Shown here one piece after another: positions 35,374-46,399 of a stretch of 64,000 nt of DNA. The stretch covers positions 48,109,585 through 48,173,584 of the forward strand of contig CATQJL010000316.1 of assembly GCA_958299035.1 (NCBI GenBank). The letters run 5' to 3'. The notes beneath the pieces were generated by a model that saw nothing but the letters and a program-made list of their open reading frames with translations, was not told the DNA's origin and did not search any database. The position numbers were made by a program, and so were the translations under genes. This DNA comes from Cylicocyclus nassatus. Its lineage: Eukaryota; Nematoda; Chromadorea; Rhabditida; Strongylidae. Numbering within the stretch: the first letter of the stretch is position 1; each line of letters opens with the position of its first letter.

Positions 35374-35852
35374 GCACTATACGCTTTAGGGACCCGTCTT
35401 ACTTTTTGGGCTTTTTTCGTCGTCTACTTCGCCGAAAAAAGCCGAAAAAAGCGCGAAAAAGCCCGAAAAAGCCCAAAAAAGCCCGAAAGAGCCGAGACGC
35501 CCAATCCATTTTGACGCTAAGGGTTGGGCCAGACTGCGCGGAGTAGGCGACGTACGCAGCGTACGCCGCGTATGCTCCTATGATGAAATATACCGAGCGT
35601 ACGCTGCGTACGCCGCGTACGCCGCTTCCCCGCGAAGTCTGGCTCAACCCTAAGACATGCGTGTTGATTTCGCGATCGAGTCTTTTTGCATCTGTCGTCT
35701 GCGCATCAAAATAATGTCAGAATTCTACCAAAATATCGTTCCTGCGTTCCGGCTCTTTCGGGCTTTTTCGAGCTTTTTTCCAGCCTTTCTGGTCTTTTTC
35801 GGGCTTTTTCGGCGAAGTATGACGGGTCCCTTAAATTGCCGTCTATAGTGCC
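35374..35852. mobile_element. Foldback MITE with a nested foldback MITE
   Basis: Outer arms GCACTATA...TTTAGGGACCCGTC and GACGGGTCCCTTAAA...TATAGTGC are inverted. They continue into GGGCTTTTTCG/CGAAAAAGCCC tracts. The ORFs of Phe, Lys, Arg and Pro repeats here are translations of these tracts. The centre is occupied by a second element at 35517-35654. Confidence 0.78.
35517..35654. mobile_element. Inner foldback MITE, about 138 bp
   Basis: Arms CTAAGGGTTGGGCCAGACT and AGTCTGGCTCAACCCTTAG-type end (ACTT...CCTAAG) are inverted. The middle contains repeated GTACGCCGCGTACGC/GCGTACGCTGCGTACG sequence, itself palindromic. It lies within the outer MITE. Confidence 0.72.
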
Positions 35853-36890
35853 TGGCGACTGCTGGGCATTTGAAGGTAAACAACTTTGTTATGATAACAT
35901 TTTTCGTATTCTGTGGTTTCCTCATGGTCCTCACGCTATTACTTCATGCTTCTTCGTTATTAGATCGTGTTTGTTTGTTTTTTCTTCTGTGAAGCCGAAC
36001 AGTGGGCTTCACCCAAAATGGCTCGCTGCCTTTTTTCGGCGGGAGCAAAAATTTCGGGAGAAGTTTTATGCTGGCAGATAGGGCTAAAAAGCTCTATTAG
36101 CCAGTATAAAGCTTGTGCCAATTTTTTTTTATAAGTTTTGCCGTTGCTGGACGGATTTGGCGTCGGCTGGCTCAATGTCGATGCAACCGCACCAACTACG
36201 GAGCAGCCAACTGGAAATTGCTAGAAAAACCATGGAAGGCGTTTTCACGTTTTAAATGTTTTTGTTATTGTGTGCTATTTTAAGGGGCGGGTTTCGCTCG
36301 GAGATGGGCTTGACCCTGTCCCGGCTGAATTTCGGGGTGTTTTCGCGATCGACGCTCGAGACCATCCTGAGTCCTGATAAAGGGCTTATATTTGAAGTTT
36401 ATCAACGAATGATTTTCGGGCTTGTATAGCCAATTATGTTTCTGTCCCTATAGACGAGAAAACCATTTTTAATGATTTTTACATATTACAAGTTCGAGAA
36501 CAGAAGGGAGATTGGTGGCTTGGTCTTCATGATGCTTTTATACTTACTTTAATTGGATGACGAATCGTGATCAATCTAACGTGTTGTTTGCAGTTCGACT
36601 CTGGCTGGAATAGTTCGCCTTCTCAGATAATAGCAGAGGGCAGGCGGTCCGCAAACTCGCGCTTTTCTGCAAGCGGTCACCAGAATTTTGGGGCGTGGCC
36701 AAACCTTCAGCGGGAGGCACTTCCTTTACTGTCTAATGTTCTGTCAGCGGGCAGCAACACAGGATTTTCTGCAGGCGCTCGTCAAATAATCTCTTTCAGC
36801 AAACGCTGACCAAACTTTCAGCAGGCGCTCGGACTCTTTTTACGCAGTTTCGGGCTTACGTCGAGCACAGTTAAGACTTTGTGTGGCAGA
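35853..36890. other. Intergenic, nothing firmly recognised
   Basis: Several TTTTCAGCA/CTGCAGGCGCTC-like short repeats near 36650-36830, but no gene or complete element. Confidence 0.3.
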
Positions 36891-37934
36891 GGTGTCACCA
36901 GGGCTGAGCGTGGGGTCAGGCGCGCCCGACCTGGGGGGTCGTACTGGGGTAAGACAGAGGGGGGGGGGTCGTGATTAGGAATGGCGGTCTTAAACAGCAT
37001 ACTGATTGATTCCACAATCGAAGTTTCGGCCAAAACTCAGATCTTCATCTTCTACCTTGACATATTATAAATTCATCAAGGAAGCTTGCTGTATGAAATG
37101 GGTATCATTTCCGAGCACGTCAAATTACCTCTATGAGCCCTACAAACCATTATTTACTGCATTATCTAGTGTTTCTCAACGACTAAAAAAGCGTGATTTT
37201 CAAACATGATTAACTTGTTTTCAAAAGTGAGAAAGTCAATTTTTTTGTACTCGTAACAAAGTATTGTTCCCTACTAGTCTAGGCTAAAAATCGCGCTTTG
37301 TATCGCTTGCAAATAGTAGAGTAAGAAATAAAGCCAAAATTCCGACCGGCGCGTTTTTCGCCATGACTGCTTCAAATCCACGGATTACCACAAGGCCGAA
37401 ACAAGTCGAATCAAGTCCAAACACTTACTGTGAAATCTTCGAGGGTTGTGCTAGCGATTCACATAAAACTTGAACAAAAAAGCTTCTTCAATGATAAAGT
37501 TAATCGGGTCAGGCGCAACCCCACAAAAGGTCAGGCCGCCTGAGCTTTTGAGGGGTTGCGCCTGACCCGATTAACTTGTGTTCAAAATCTAAAAATCGCT
37601 CCATTTCTGCTATGAGTATTGAACTCAAAGCCTCTTCTTGCAATACTGCAAATTTGGAGCCAAACAATACACCCCTGTGGGAATTATAGCTCTAAAAGTT
37701 GGGCTATCCAAAATCCAAAACTTGACGTCAAGTTGCGTGTGCTGTGCAATCGCAGAAAGTCGACCTACAGACCTCCAAAAAACAAGAACCTCCCAAAAAC
37801 GGCTGATATCTTCGAATTATCACAGCCTGTGGTCCTGGAGGTGAAGCAGGGGGGTCGTTTAGGGGCTTTCATGGGGGGGGGGGTCGTTTTGGAAAGACTT
37901 GTGCCTGACCTCTTGCTCAACCCTGGGTGTCACC
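36891..37934. mobile_element. Foldback element with GC-rich ends, about 1.04 kb
   Basis: Ends GGTGTCACCAGGGCTGAGCG and (inverted) GGTGACACCCAGGGTTGAGC pair, followed by GGGGTCAGGCGC- and G-run sequence on each side. The centre holds a separate perfect hairpin at 37499-37575. No transposase or clear target duplication. Confidence 0.55.
37499..37575. repeat. Perfect 24-bp-arm hairpin
   Basis: Arms 37499-37522 and 37552-37575 (GTTAATCGGGTCAGGCGCAA... and its exact inverse) flank a 29-base spacer that itself contains GGTCAGGC. The GGTCAGGCGC motif recurs at the outer ends of the enclosing foldback element. Confidence 0.8.
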
Positions 37935-38348
37935 GTTGTTTTGATTACTCAAGATTGAGGTAATTTATCTTAGCGGAAAGTACCTGGGGGCTGCGCGGTT
38001 CTCCACAAAGGATCGTGCGGCCCTCGAAAATTTTGCATATTCTCGCGGAAAATCCGCGAGAATGCAGCCACTGCGCCGCAGCTAATCTATAAGGAAACCG
38101 CGATTGTTTTCCAAGATTCGTCTAAAATTTTGCTAAAATTCTTCCAAATATCTGCAAGCGGACCGCAAGAAATCAGCGAACTATTTTTCCGGTGCCCGCC
38201 CGCCCACGAATCGCATGGCCGCCTGCCCCCGGCGATTATCTGAGTCAACAAAGGAGTCGCTCATCAGCTAAAGAAGTCAATGAGCTCCAGATGGAGCTTC
38301 TGAAGGTACCCAATATTTGAACGGTACAAACGTGCATTATAGTGCTCA
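37935..38348. other. Short GC-richer gap, no gene called
   Basis: Near 38140-38320 two frames look coding-like (one reads SQQRSRSSAKEVNELQMELL before a GTACC), but no start, splice partner or family can be assigned. Confidence 0.25.
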
Positions 38349-39295
38349 CTAGCTGGCTTACCCGGCTCCGCCGTATCCGGACCAAACTTGGCACACATAC
38401 ACTTCGGGCCCCGGCGGGTGTCACAGTCCACTTTTCGTTATCGATCGATGTCGATTTTACCGATTTTTATCGATTTTTTTGCAGAGTTCACCTACAGGGC
38501 TAGGAGTTGGCACAGGAGGGGAAGTGAGCATGGGGATTCCGAATACAACATTAGTTTTCAGGATCGTCCATTACTTTTATCGATTTTATCGATTTTTTTT
38601 GTAAAGTTTGACCTGCGGGGCTGGGAGTTTGCAGAGGGGGGTAATCGAGCATGCTGATTACGAACACAATATTAGTTTTCAGGATCGTCCATTACTTTTA
38701 TCGATTTTATCGATTTTTTTTGTAAAGTTTGACCTGCGGGGCTGGGAGTTTGCACAGGAGGGTAATCGAGCATGCAGATTACGAACACAATATTAGTTTT
38801 CAGGATCGTCCATTACTTTTTCGATTTTATCGATTTTTTGAAAATTTGAGCTAGGGGGCTGGAATTTGGCACAGGAGTATAATCGCGCATGCTGATCACC
38901 CCCCTTGGGGGTGATCAGCATGCTCGATTACCCCCCTGTGCCAACTCCCAGCCCCCTAGCTCAAACTTTGCAAAAAAATCGATAAAATCGATAAAAGTAA
39001 TCGATAATCCTGAAAACCAATATTGTATTCGGAATCCCCATGCTCGATTACCCCCCTGTGCCAACTCCCAGCCCCGTAGGTGAACTCAGCAAAAAAATCG
39101 ATAAAAATCGATGAAATCGATATCGATCGATGACGAAAAGTAGCCTATGACACCCGCCGGGGCCCGTAGTGTATGTGTGCCAAGTTTGGTCCGGATCGGT
39201 TCAGAAATGGAATTTTCTATTCGGAACATACGTACAGACAGACATACATACATACAGACAGACAGACAAACAGACATTCAGCTTTATATATAAGA
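38349..39295 (-). mobile_element. Helitron-like element folded into a palindrome
   Basis: On the minus strand it starts at 39295 with TCTTATATATAAAGCTGAAT and ends at 38349 with CGGAGCCGGGTAAGCCAGCTAG|T, the same termini as 20350-20707. Between them the conserved block CCGGACCAAACTTGGCACAC occurs twice in opposite orientation (about 38376 and 39193). About 119-bp repeat units (TATCGATTTTATCGATTT ... GGGCTGGGAGTT ... GTAATCGAGCATGC) run inward from both sides to a centre at about 38890-38920 (GCTGATCACCCCCC and inverse). So one pair of ends encloses a long inverted duplication. There is no Rep/helicase ORF. Confidence 0.7.
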
Positions 39296-39984
39296 TTAAA
39301 TCTAGCCTATTTTAAATGCAGTGGCTCGGCAAATCTCAACTTAGTAGAATTTTCGCTTATCTGGGGTTATTCAATACGCTGATCCCGAAAATGCACTTTT
39401 GAGAGCTTGAAAACGGCGAAAAAAAGCGTTTCTTAATGCTCTTCTTTTTGAAACACGAGTGAACAAGGTCGATGACGCTGAATCTTTGCAGGACCCAATG
39501 GTTATAGCATTGCGGCGGGCAGCCTCCCATGGTGAGAAGGAAATTGCCAACTCGTCAGATGCGTGTAAGAATGGCCTGCGCGTGTAAGTTTGAGAGCAAT
39601 TTTCTCGGCAAGGAAGGCATGCTGCGCAACCGGGTTGCACTGTTTTCATGCTTGGGCAATAAGGAGTCTGCCGCGTTAAAATTTTGAGTTGTTGAGTTCT
39701 GCCTACCCACTGCCTTTAAGAAGAACGCGCAGTTACAAAAGTTTTTCTGGCTATCGATAAACTAACCGTTGTGGCTCGCCAGCTGGAGCTTACTTAAGAG
39801 CTCTGCGAGCAAAGGCGAAAAAGGGAGACGGTAACCTAGCTTAGGGCAAAGCCAAGTTGAGTCCCTTCAAAGTGGATCCCAATTTGGCTTTGTCTGAAGC
39901 CTCGAAATCGCTGTTTTAGATATCGACTTTCTTTTTTGCTGTTTTTGTTTGTTCATGATCACTCACATTCATGATCTCAGCTGT
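39296..39984. other. Intergenic with traces of the TTAA-type MITE
   Basis: GCTGATCCCGAAAATGCAC and GAGAGCTTGAAAACGGCGAAAAA near 39378-39425 resemble the interior of the MITE at 47133-47587, and CCCACTGCCTTTAAG near 39706 resembles its terminus. So 39370-39720 may be a diverged copy. Confidence 0.35.
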
Positions 39985-40140
39985 AGGGAACTATTTTGTT
40001 GTTAAAATTGTTGTTGTAGGGAGTTTTTTTGTAAAATTGTTGTTGTAGAAGCTATCTTGTTGCTAAAATTATTGTTGTAGAGAATTATGTCGCTGTATTG
40101 TTGTAAGGAATTATTTTGTTGTTAGAATTGTTGCTAATAA
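39985..40140. repeat. Degenerate minisatellite, TTGTTGTAG-type
   Basis: About four imperfect units of 35-40 bases containing AAAATTGTTGTTGTAG followed by a variable GAATTATTTTG-like part. No coding role. Confidence 0.75.
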
Positions 40141-40939
40141 AAATTATGAATAGCAACAATTGCATAACATGTTCGTACACAATGAAATAATAGCAGCTAT
40201 CAAACTGTCTTAAAATTGTTTGATAATGACGACAGCACGGGCTGGCGCTGCCCTCAAACCTAATCGAGCTAATTACTGAACCTATCGCTATTGACTTTGA
40301 TGTATGGACAACATAGATGCTTTAATATCACAGCCACTAGTATGTAACAAATCCACAGCAAGGGTCTTACAAAATAATTACATACAACTGACTAGATATG
40401 GGATTCTGATCGGGTCGTCGTCTCAGGCGGCTGCGTTTTCATTTCTCTTACTAACTGTATCTACCGTTCACACTTATTTCTCAGTGTTTTGACTGGTATT
40501 TTTTGCCCTGCGAGTGATATTTTTCCTTCAATCACTTTCCTTAATTTTCTTAAGTTGCTCCTGATTATTTTGCTGCCCAAGTCGCTTCAATAGAAGCAGG
40601 TCAAACCGGTCAGATCAACCAAGTCAAGTTCCCACAACTACCTCGCGTACGAATAAAAAAAAACTCTATCTCTTGCTACTCAAACCAATTTAGCAAAGAA
40701 TAGAAATTCCATTAATGGTAATGAAAAAGATTTTAGTAACTTAACGCGAGTAATCTTCCTCAGTCCATTATGGAAAAAATACTAACCTGAACATTGATAG
40801 GATGCTCATCGCGCTTGAGGCCAAATTACCCAAGATGTAGAGGCTGAAAAGCGAACCGCTGCATAGTTTTGGCTGGGCCAGAGAAATCCGCCTCAGGTAA
40901 GTTTTTGCTGGAACCAATGCAGAATTAGAAGGGAGTGGC

Positions 40940-42095
40940 TTAAGTGCTGGAAACTCTTGGCATGGACTGTTGGCCTACGGAAGCATACCGTATGGGCAAG
41001 TTCGTTATGAGCAAGCCAAGACTTGTTAAAGTTGTCTTTCCAGCACATTCTTTTTGGTCACAGGCCCTATCTACCTACAGGTTCCGAAGCTCTGACTTGC
41101 GCAACATCTTTGTTAGAATGAGTATTGCCGCCGCCGAACGCACTCGGGAATTCGAGCTCAGGTGTGGCGAGGGATAGGAGCAAATGTAAGATCACAAAGG
41201 AGTGGTTGGTATACAAAGGTGAATTAACGACATACTTCAGATTTCCCCAAGCGCTCGCATGGAAACGCATAATTCAGTCTGTAACCTCCGGTTTTCTTCA
41301 CTTTTCTCTTTGCAATGCACGCAATTTAGTCAACAAGCTCCATTTTACATACCTTTGTTACCTTGAACCTCCCAGACTTACTATCCATAACTGAAACTGG
41401 TTGAAAACTAAAATTTGCGAGTCTTAAATTTCATCTGATTTTCCCTACACTATCCAACGTTGAGATCAGGTCTCTCGTAAATGAGGGGTATTGGCTGTTT
41501 GGTCAGGGAGCATTTCGCCGTTGAACGGTTCGAGTACAGTGCCGGATAGGGATAAATGGGATATGCTCTGTCTGAATATCTGGTCTAGCTCTTCTCTATC
41601 CTTCCTTACACTCATCCTTGTATATCGTCCACCATTCACAACATCCAACGATGAATGACTTGTGTTCCTATCCGGTACTTCTACTAGAACTCTCGGTAAT
41701 TTCAATATTGGTTATCTATCCTCCACTCCTTCTAGTACACTCCTTTCATCCCATCAAGACTGTGATCTTCATCAAAACGTACAACTCCAACCAGAGGCAG
41801 ATCAGCGATTGACTTAGTATTTTTGTCTGATAATATTGTACACAAGTAAAGATTTTAGCTACGTTTGGCTCATCTGATCATAATATGCAGATTTCGACCT
41901 TTCAATCAATAACGCTCCCCCAAATGTTAAGTGGTATGATGTTTTCGAATATTATCAGTCAGTTAATGATATACACTACCGTTTTTGCGATACTATTTAC
42001 AACATCCTGCCGGGCAAAGTGCAATTTGTCTTGAACCTATCAACACCAAAAGCATCTTGTACATATCCAAAATCTAAATGAACAAAAATCCCGGC
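40940..42095 (+). pseudogene. CR1-like LINE, degenerate 5' half
   Basis: The ORF at 40944-41177 (YRMGKFVMSKPRLVKVVFPA and onward to the acidic/basic C-terminal end) resembles the region just upstream of the endonuclease in nematode CR1-like elements. After frameshifts, CNARNLVNKLHFTYLCYLEP (about 41310-41375) and ITETG fit the start of the endonuclease domain. VYRPPFTTSNDE (about 41625) and LGNFNIGYLSS (about 41693) fit its middle, where the family usually has GDFN. SSDHN (about 41875) and NILPGKVQFVLNLSTPK are further downstream matches. Stops and frame changes make it a pseudogene. The reverse transcriptase is not found here; a 3' piece lies at 46400. Confidence 0.75.
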
Positions 42096-42483
42096 TTTTC
42101 TCTCGGTTGTCGGATTCTTTGAAATAATATCTTCACAGGAAAGCGCAAGAACATCAGTTTTCATACCGCCAGAATATGACTGTTATAGTCAACATCGAAT
42201 CGCCCTCCTACGAAAGAGCACATTTCAAGTAGATTAACCGTACGCCGTATACCTAATAGTCCAACAATAGCCGTAATTCAGTAAAAAAAAATTCTCTTAA
42301 TAAAATGAGCACGATACCTTTTTCGGATTTATAATATCCTAAAGGAAGTTACAGCGGTATACCAAAACCAACAGATTTCGAAACGCTGCGCGTTCAACTA
42401 AAAATCGCGCAACTAGCGAGATGCAGTGAGATGAAGCGAATGCCGTGGATAATAGAGGCGTTTCCAAAAATTCTGCGTGTCTT
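42096..42483. other. Possible LINE remnant, unresolved
   Basis: Continues from the LINE fragment without recognisable motifs; short ORFs only. Confidence 0.3.
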
Positions 42484-42730
42484 TACAGTCGTTTTCAGCA
42501 CGCATTGGTCTTTTCTACCGTATACCTTCCAGTCTCAACATAACGTGGATTAGTCAGGCGACGCATCGCTTCAGGCTTGCGCCACGTTGCTTTTCTCGCC
42601 ACGCCACGCCAAACGAGCGTCCGCTACGTGGCGCAGGCCCGAATCGAGGCGACGCCGCATCAATCCACGTCATGTTGAGGCTGGAAGGCATACAGTAGAA
42701 AAGACGAATACGTACTGAAAATGACTGCAT
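42484..42730. mobile_element. Palindromic MITE, about 247 bp
   Basis: Arms ACAGTCGTTTTCAGCACGCA...TCTTTTCTACCGTATACCTTCC and the inverse arm ending GAAAATGACTG pair with few mismatches. Pairing continues through TCAACATAACGTGGAT and GCGACGC/GTGGCGC-type GC-rich inner sequence. Confidence 0.82.
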
Positions 42731-43579
42731 GTGCATAATTGGCAGGGATCAATCGCAGAAAGAAGGAAAAGTACACAACGGAAAGTCTTGCTTTTTGGTA
42801 TCAAAGTTGATCTCTCCCATTGCTTCAGAGGTTCGCTGTCGAAACCAAGCATAAGTCGAATATTCGAGAAATTTCAAAACAGCTCTCCGAATATCCAAAT
42901 ATTCAAGAAGTTTCAGAAAACGGTGGTCGAGTATTCGAATATATGAATATTGCATTTGAATAATCGTGATAACTAATTCCGAGCTCACGAGATCACGTCC
43001 TTGTGAGTCTTCAAAACGCAAAGATCGCATACTTCGCCGAGTTTGTGAGCGGTCGTATAACACCCCGATTGCGAATATGTCCACCTCCCTCAAGGGCTCT
43101 TACCGTATTAAATACTGCGGTTGTGTGGGCTTCAGCTACCTAGTTGGATATCGACATTGTTTATAGTAGGAGAACTTATGTTTTTTCAAGAAATCGTCAA
43201 CGACTCAACGCTTCTACTACAGGCAGTACTCATGATGATATGCTTTCGTACAGCTCGTAAACCTACACACTGGAGCCCGAGAAATGCCCCTTCCTTATGT
43301 TGGTTTAACCTGCATTACAAACAAGTAAATCCTCTGGCAGATATGCGCAAAGCGCAGAGGAAATCACGAAGATTCGTGGGTTAGCTACAGTACGCGCACT
43401 AATTATTCGACAGAAAACGTAAAAACTGACGATTCCCGCTTTTTCGTTTTTTCTTCATAGCCTCTTCAAATTCATAAAATATGAATCTGAAAAAGCATTA
43501 TGCTCAAGACAATTCTTTTGATAAAATACGCTACCTTGCTATCCCATTTTCAGTCTGCTCGATTTTTCTGTGGATGGTC
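42731..43579. other. Repeat-derived, no gene
   Basis: A cluster of GAATATTC-like words at about 42855-42960 forms weak inverted repeats. Near 43245-43300, CTTTCGTACAGCTCGTAAAC...CACTGGAGCCCGAGAAATGC is a diverged relative of the foldback arm at 28425-28480. Confidence 0.35.
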
Positions 43580-45010
43580 GCAGTGGTGTAAGCAGCTCAG
43601 CACACAGAAGGAAGATTTCAGTAAGCACTGTTTGATAGAGCTGTCCTCGTAGGTTATCAAGCGTTAGCGCTTAGCCGAGGATCTCTTTATGGGTCTCGTT
43701 TAAGGATCTTAACCTCACCGACGGGTTTCGTTTGAAATATTATGTTCTTGAAGTGACGCGAAACTTTGCGCAGTGAAGTTGAAGTTGGGACGATATATGG
43801 TACAAAGACAGAAGCAGTATCTTTCTTTGAAAAAATGGGTCCGGGTAACGGAAAAGTACAGATTTTTTGATTAGATCGAAGACTTCAGAATTTTAACCGC
43901 TGCAATATAAATGAATTTTTGTTTGACAGTGTACCTGCGTGTTCTGTACGCGTGTTTCCAACAAAAAATTGTAGATCTGAACCAATTCGGACCAAACTTT
44001 GTACACAATTTTGATTCGGAGTGGGTGCTGTAGGCAACTTTTCGTCATTGGTCGAAATCGGTTCTATCGAGGAGTTGGTCAGAGGTTACAATCACGGTAG
44101 CTAATGCCTGTCATTACACTTTCAAGTCCACCGCCCTTTGTGCAGGGTACGATAGGGCAGGGGGAAGGGGGTAAGTGAAGGTGCTGATTACGAATATGGT
44201 ACGTTTTCAAAATATCAAACCTTCACCAGCTCGATTTTTTACCATTGCCTCAGCGGGGAAGTTGGCAGGGGAGGAGGGGGGAGGGGGAGGGATAAGCAAA
44301 TGTACCATTTCAAAATTATCGATCTATATATAAACATAAAATCTGCTATCAGAGTGTTTTGTAAGCATTCACGTCGATGTTTGGCCAGAGTATGCATCTT
44401 CAAGGTTTATGAAGACATGAGTTCGTAAGCGCGTAGCGACGATCGGTACAGGTAAGAAGCTGGCTTAAGCATGCTCCGATAGCACTGTCTCCAGTGATTT
44501 TAAATTGCGAAAAGGAGCAGGTAAGTAGTTCAACAAAGACGCGAAAAGTGCAGGCAAATGAACTTGTGTGATACCATAGCATTTCTTCCAAAACCCTGCT
44601 AAAAGAGTTTACGGTGCACAAACAGCACTATTCTCGTAATGAGCGTGCCTGGAAATCTTTATGCGCGAAGTTTCGCGTCAGTATAAGATCAACAATATTT
44701 CAAACGAAAACCGTCGGTGAGGTTCAGATCCTGGAACGAGAAAAAATCAATAGGCCAAATTTCATGGATAATTTTCGCAAAGAGGTTATTTAACCCCCGA
44801 TTACGAAAAACAACTGCGTGGCAAATTAGCGTCTTACTGGTAGGTTTACGGTAAGTAAAATTTGTAAGAAATTTTTGAATTCACTGGCCTATTTTCCCCC
44901 GTAAAGAGATCCCCGGCTAAGCGCTAGCCTTGATAACCTACAAGGTACAGCTCTATCGAACAGTGCTTACTGAAACTTCCTTGAGTGTTGTGAGCTGCCT
45001 CAGAACACCT
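43580..45010. mobile_element. Large foldback element, about 1.43 kb
   Basis: Arms of over 200 bases pair: TTTCAGTAAGCACTGTTTGA, TAGGTTATCAAG, TAGCGCTTAGCC and GGATCTCTTTA at left have inverted partners at 44895-44990. A second pair (CCTCACCGACGG, TTCGTTTGAAATATT, GACGCGAAACTT) lies at 43715-43770 and 44650-44730. A Helitron-like relic occupies the middle. No transposase ORF. Confidence 0.75.
43925..44335 (+). mobile_element. Helitron-like relic inside the foldback element
   Basis: TTGTAGATCTGAACCAATTC, GGACCAAACTTTGTACACA, GTAGGCAACTTTTCGTCAT and GTGCTGATTACGAATATGGT follow the order of the conserved block in the elements at 20350 and 38349 but are strongly diverged. Termini are not preserved, although TCTATATATAAACAT at the right resembles a 5' end. 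Confidence 0.5.
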
Positions 45011-45635
45011 CGTTTTCTTTAGTCTGAGCGATAGTTGTCGAAAACACTATCAATGGAAGCAAAAGCAAGACAAACGAGTTTTGGCTGGCTCCTAATTCCA
45101 GAGTTTATTGCTTATTTCTGGTATTATTCACGTGGAACAAAGAAAGACGTGGTGCTTTATATCGAATGCAAAAGCCCCAATCAGAATCAGGCCGAACCGT
45201 CGGCTGAATTTGCGCGCTCGCAGCGCTAGGTGTTTGCGCTGCATACGCGCGCTGTCGCAGAGAGCGAAGAGATTGAGGACAGAGCAGACTAGCTAGACGC
45301 AGAGATGGCGCACTCCCGCCAAGCCAATTTTGGCTTGGTTAGGATTGGGGCAGACTGTAGAAAATCCACTTACCGAGGGTTATCCGCAACTCTGAATCCG
45401 AATATTTACATTAAAAGGCGCGAAAACGGCTCGAACATGCTTACAATTCAAAATTCGATGGTCCCAGCCAAGGCTAAGACGCACAGTCGCTGCAGGACCC
45501 TACGAATTTGACTGTGGTGGCATATGCACTCTGCCGCTCAGCAGGAATTCAAACAGGTCGTAGGACCCCGCCTCAGGCGTAAGTTCCCCACTTCCCAATC
45601 ATTTTTCTTGCTTTAGGTTAAACGTTACAACCTCG
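45011..45635. other. Intergenic, repeat traces
   Basis: Short ORFs only. CTGAATCCGAATATTTACAT and GGCGCGAAAACGGC near 45390-45430 resemble the TTAA-type MITE interior. Together with TTGCCCGGACACTGTCTTTAA at 45973-45993 they may be the ends of an old copy interrupted by the palindromic MITE. Confidence 0.4.
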
Positions 45636-45906
45636 TATAGGGGCCTGCAGGATCGCGAGAGTCGGAGGTGCGTACGGCCATTGCGCCGCGCACATCTAAT
45701 GTTATTAACGCAGGTGCCAGACTTATCCGCTTCAACCGGTTCGTTCGGTTCAAGGATAAATCAGCACTGTCCGAAAGAAAAGGTGGTGAACCGAATGAAC
45801 CTGTTAAACAGGATAAGTCTGGCACCTAGCTGGTCGTCGGACCCGCATCTGACGTGCGCGGCGCAATGGCCGTACGCACGTCTCTCGCGATCCTGCAGGC
45901 CCCTAT
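45636..45906. mobile_element. Palindromic MITE containing an inner palindrome
   Basis: Outer arms TATAGGGGCCTGCAGGATCG and its inverse, continuing through TACGGCCATTGCGCCGCGCA. An inner inverted pair, GGTGCCAGACTTATCC and GGATAAGTCTGGCACC (about 45712-45828), encloses CGGTTCGTTCGGTTC and its partial inverse. Two nested foldback units are likely. Confidence 0.8.
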
Positions 45907-46399
45907 ACTTGCGCGATGCTGTGTTTGAAGGGGACACTTTCGCATGGCACTGAAGTTTCAAAACCCCCAACTTGCCCGGACACTGTCTTTAAGTAGCCAA
46001 TGTCTGCACCTCAGCCTTCAGTAGAACTTATCCACAGAATTTGGGGACGCGCTAATTAAATAATACTCATTGTGCTTGGAATGTTTTGTTTATTGTGTTT
46101 ATTGTATGCATACGATGATGGATCAATCTGCATAATGAGCTTACGACCTTGTTACCACATACCATATTATCGCTAATGTCATTAGTATCGCGTTGATTAC
46201 GACACTTCTCCCTCTCTCATTCCTCAACCCAACCCCTCATCTGTGGCGTGCCAAACCCCATGCTTGATCGTGGTTATAAAGGTTGTTGCTTTCAAAAAGC
46301 GCTTTGACTATTTACAAATCAGGTGGAAACTACGAACGCTGATTTCAGGTATTACTTGTTTGGAAGAAGCCGCATCTACTGGAGCAGTAATAGTTAGAT
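45907..46399. other. Intergenic
   Basis: Only the TTAA-type MITE terminus near 45973-45993 and possible upstream LINE remains (ORF 46243-46476) are seen. Confidence 0.35.

Noticed and set aside
35283..35934. ORFs rich in Phe or Lys/Arg/Pro
   Set aside because: Translations of GAAAAAGCC tracts in MITE arms.
41466..41705. 79-codon minus-strand ORF with plausible composition
   Set aside because: It is antisense to the CR1-like endonuclease fragment on the plus strand.
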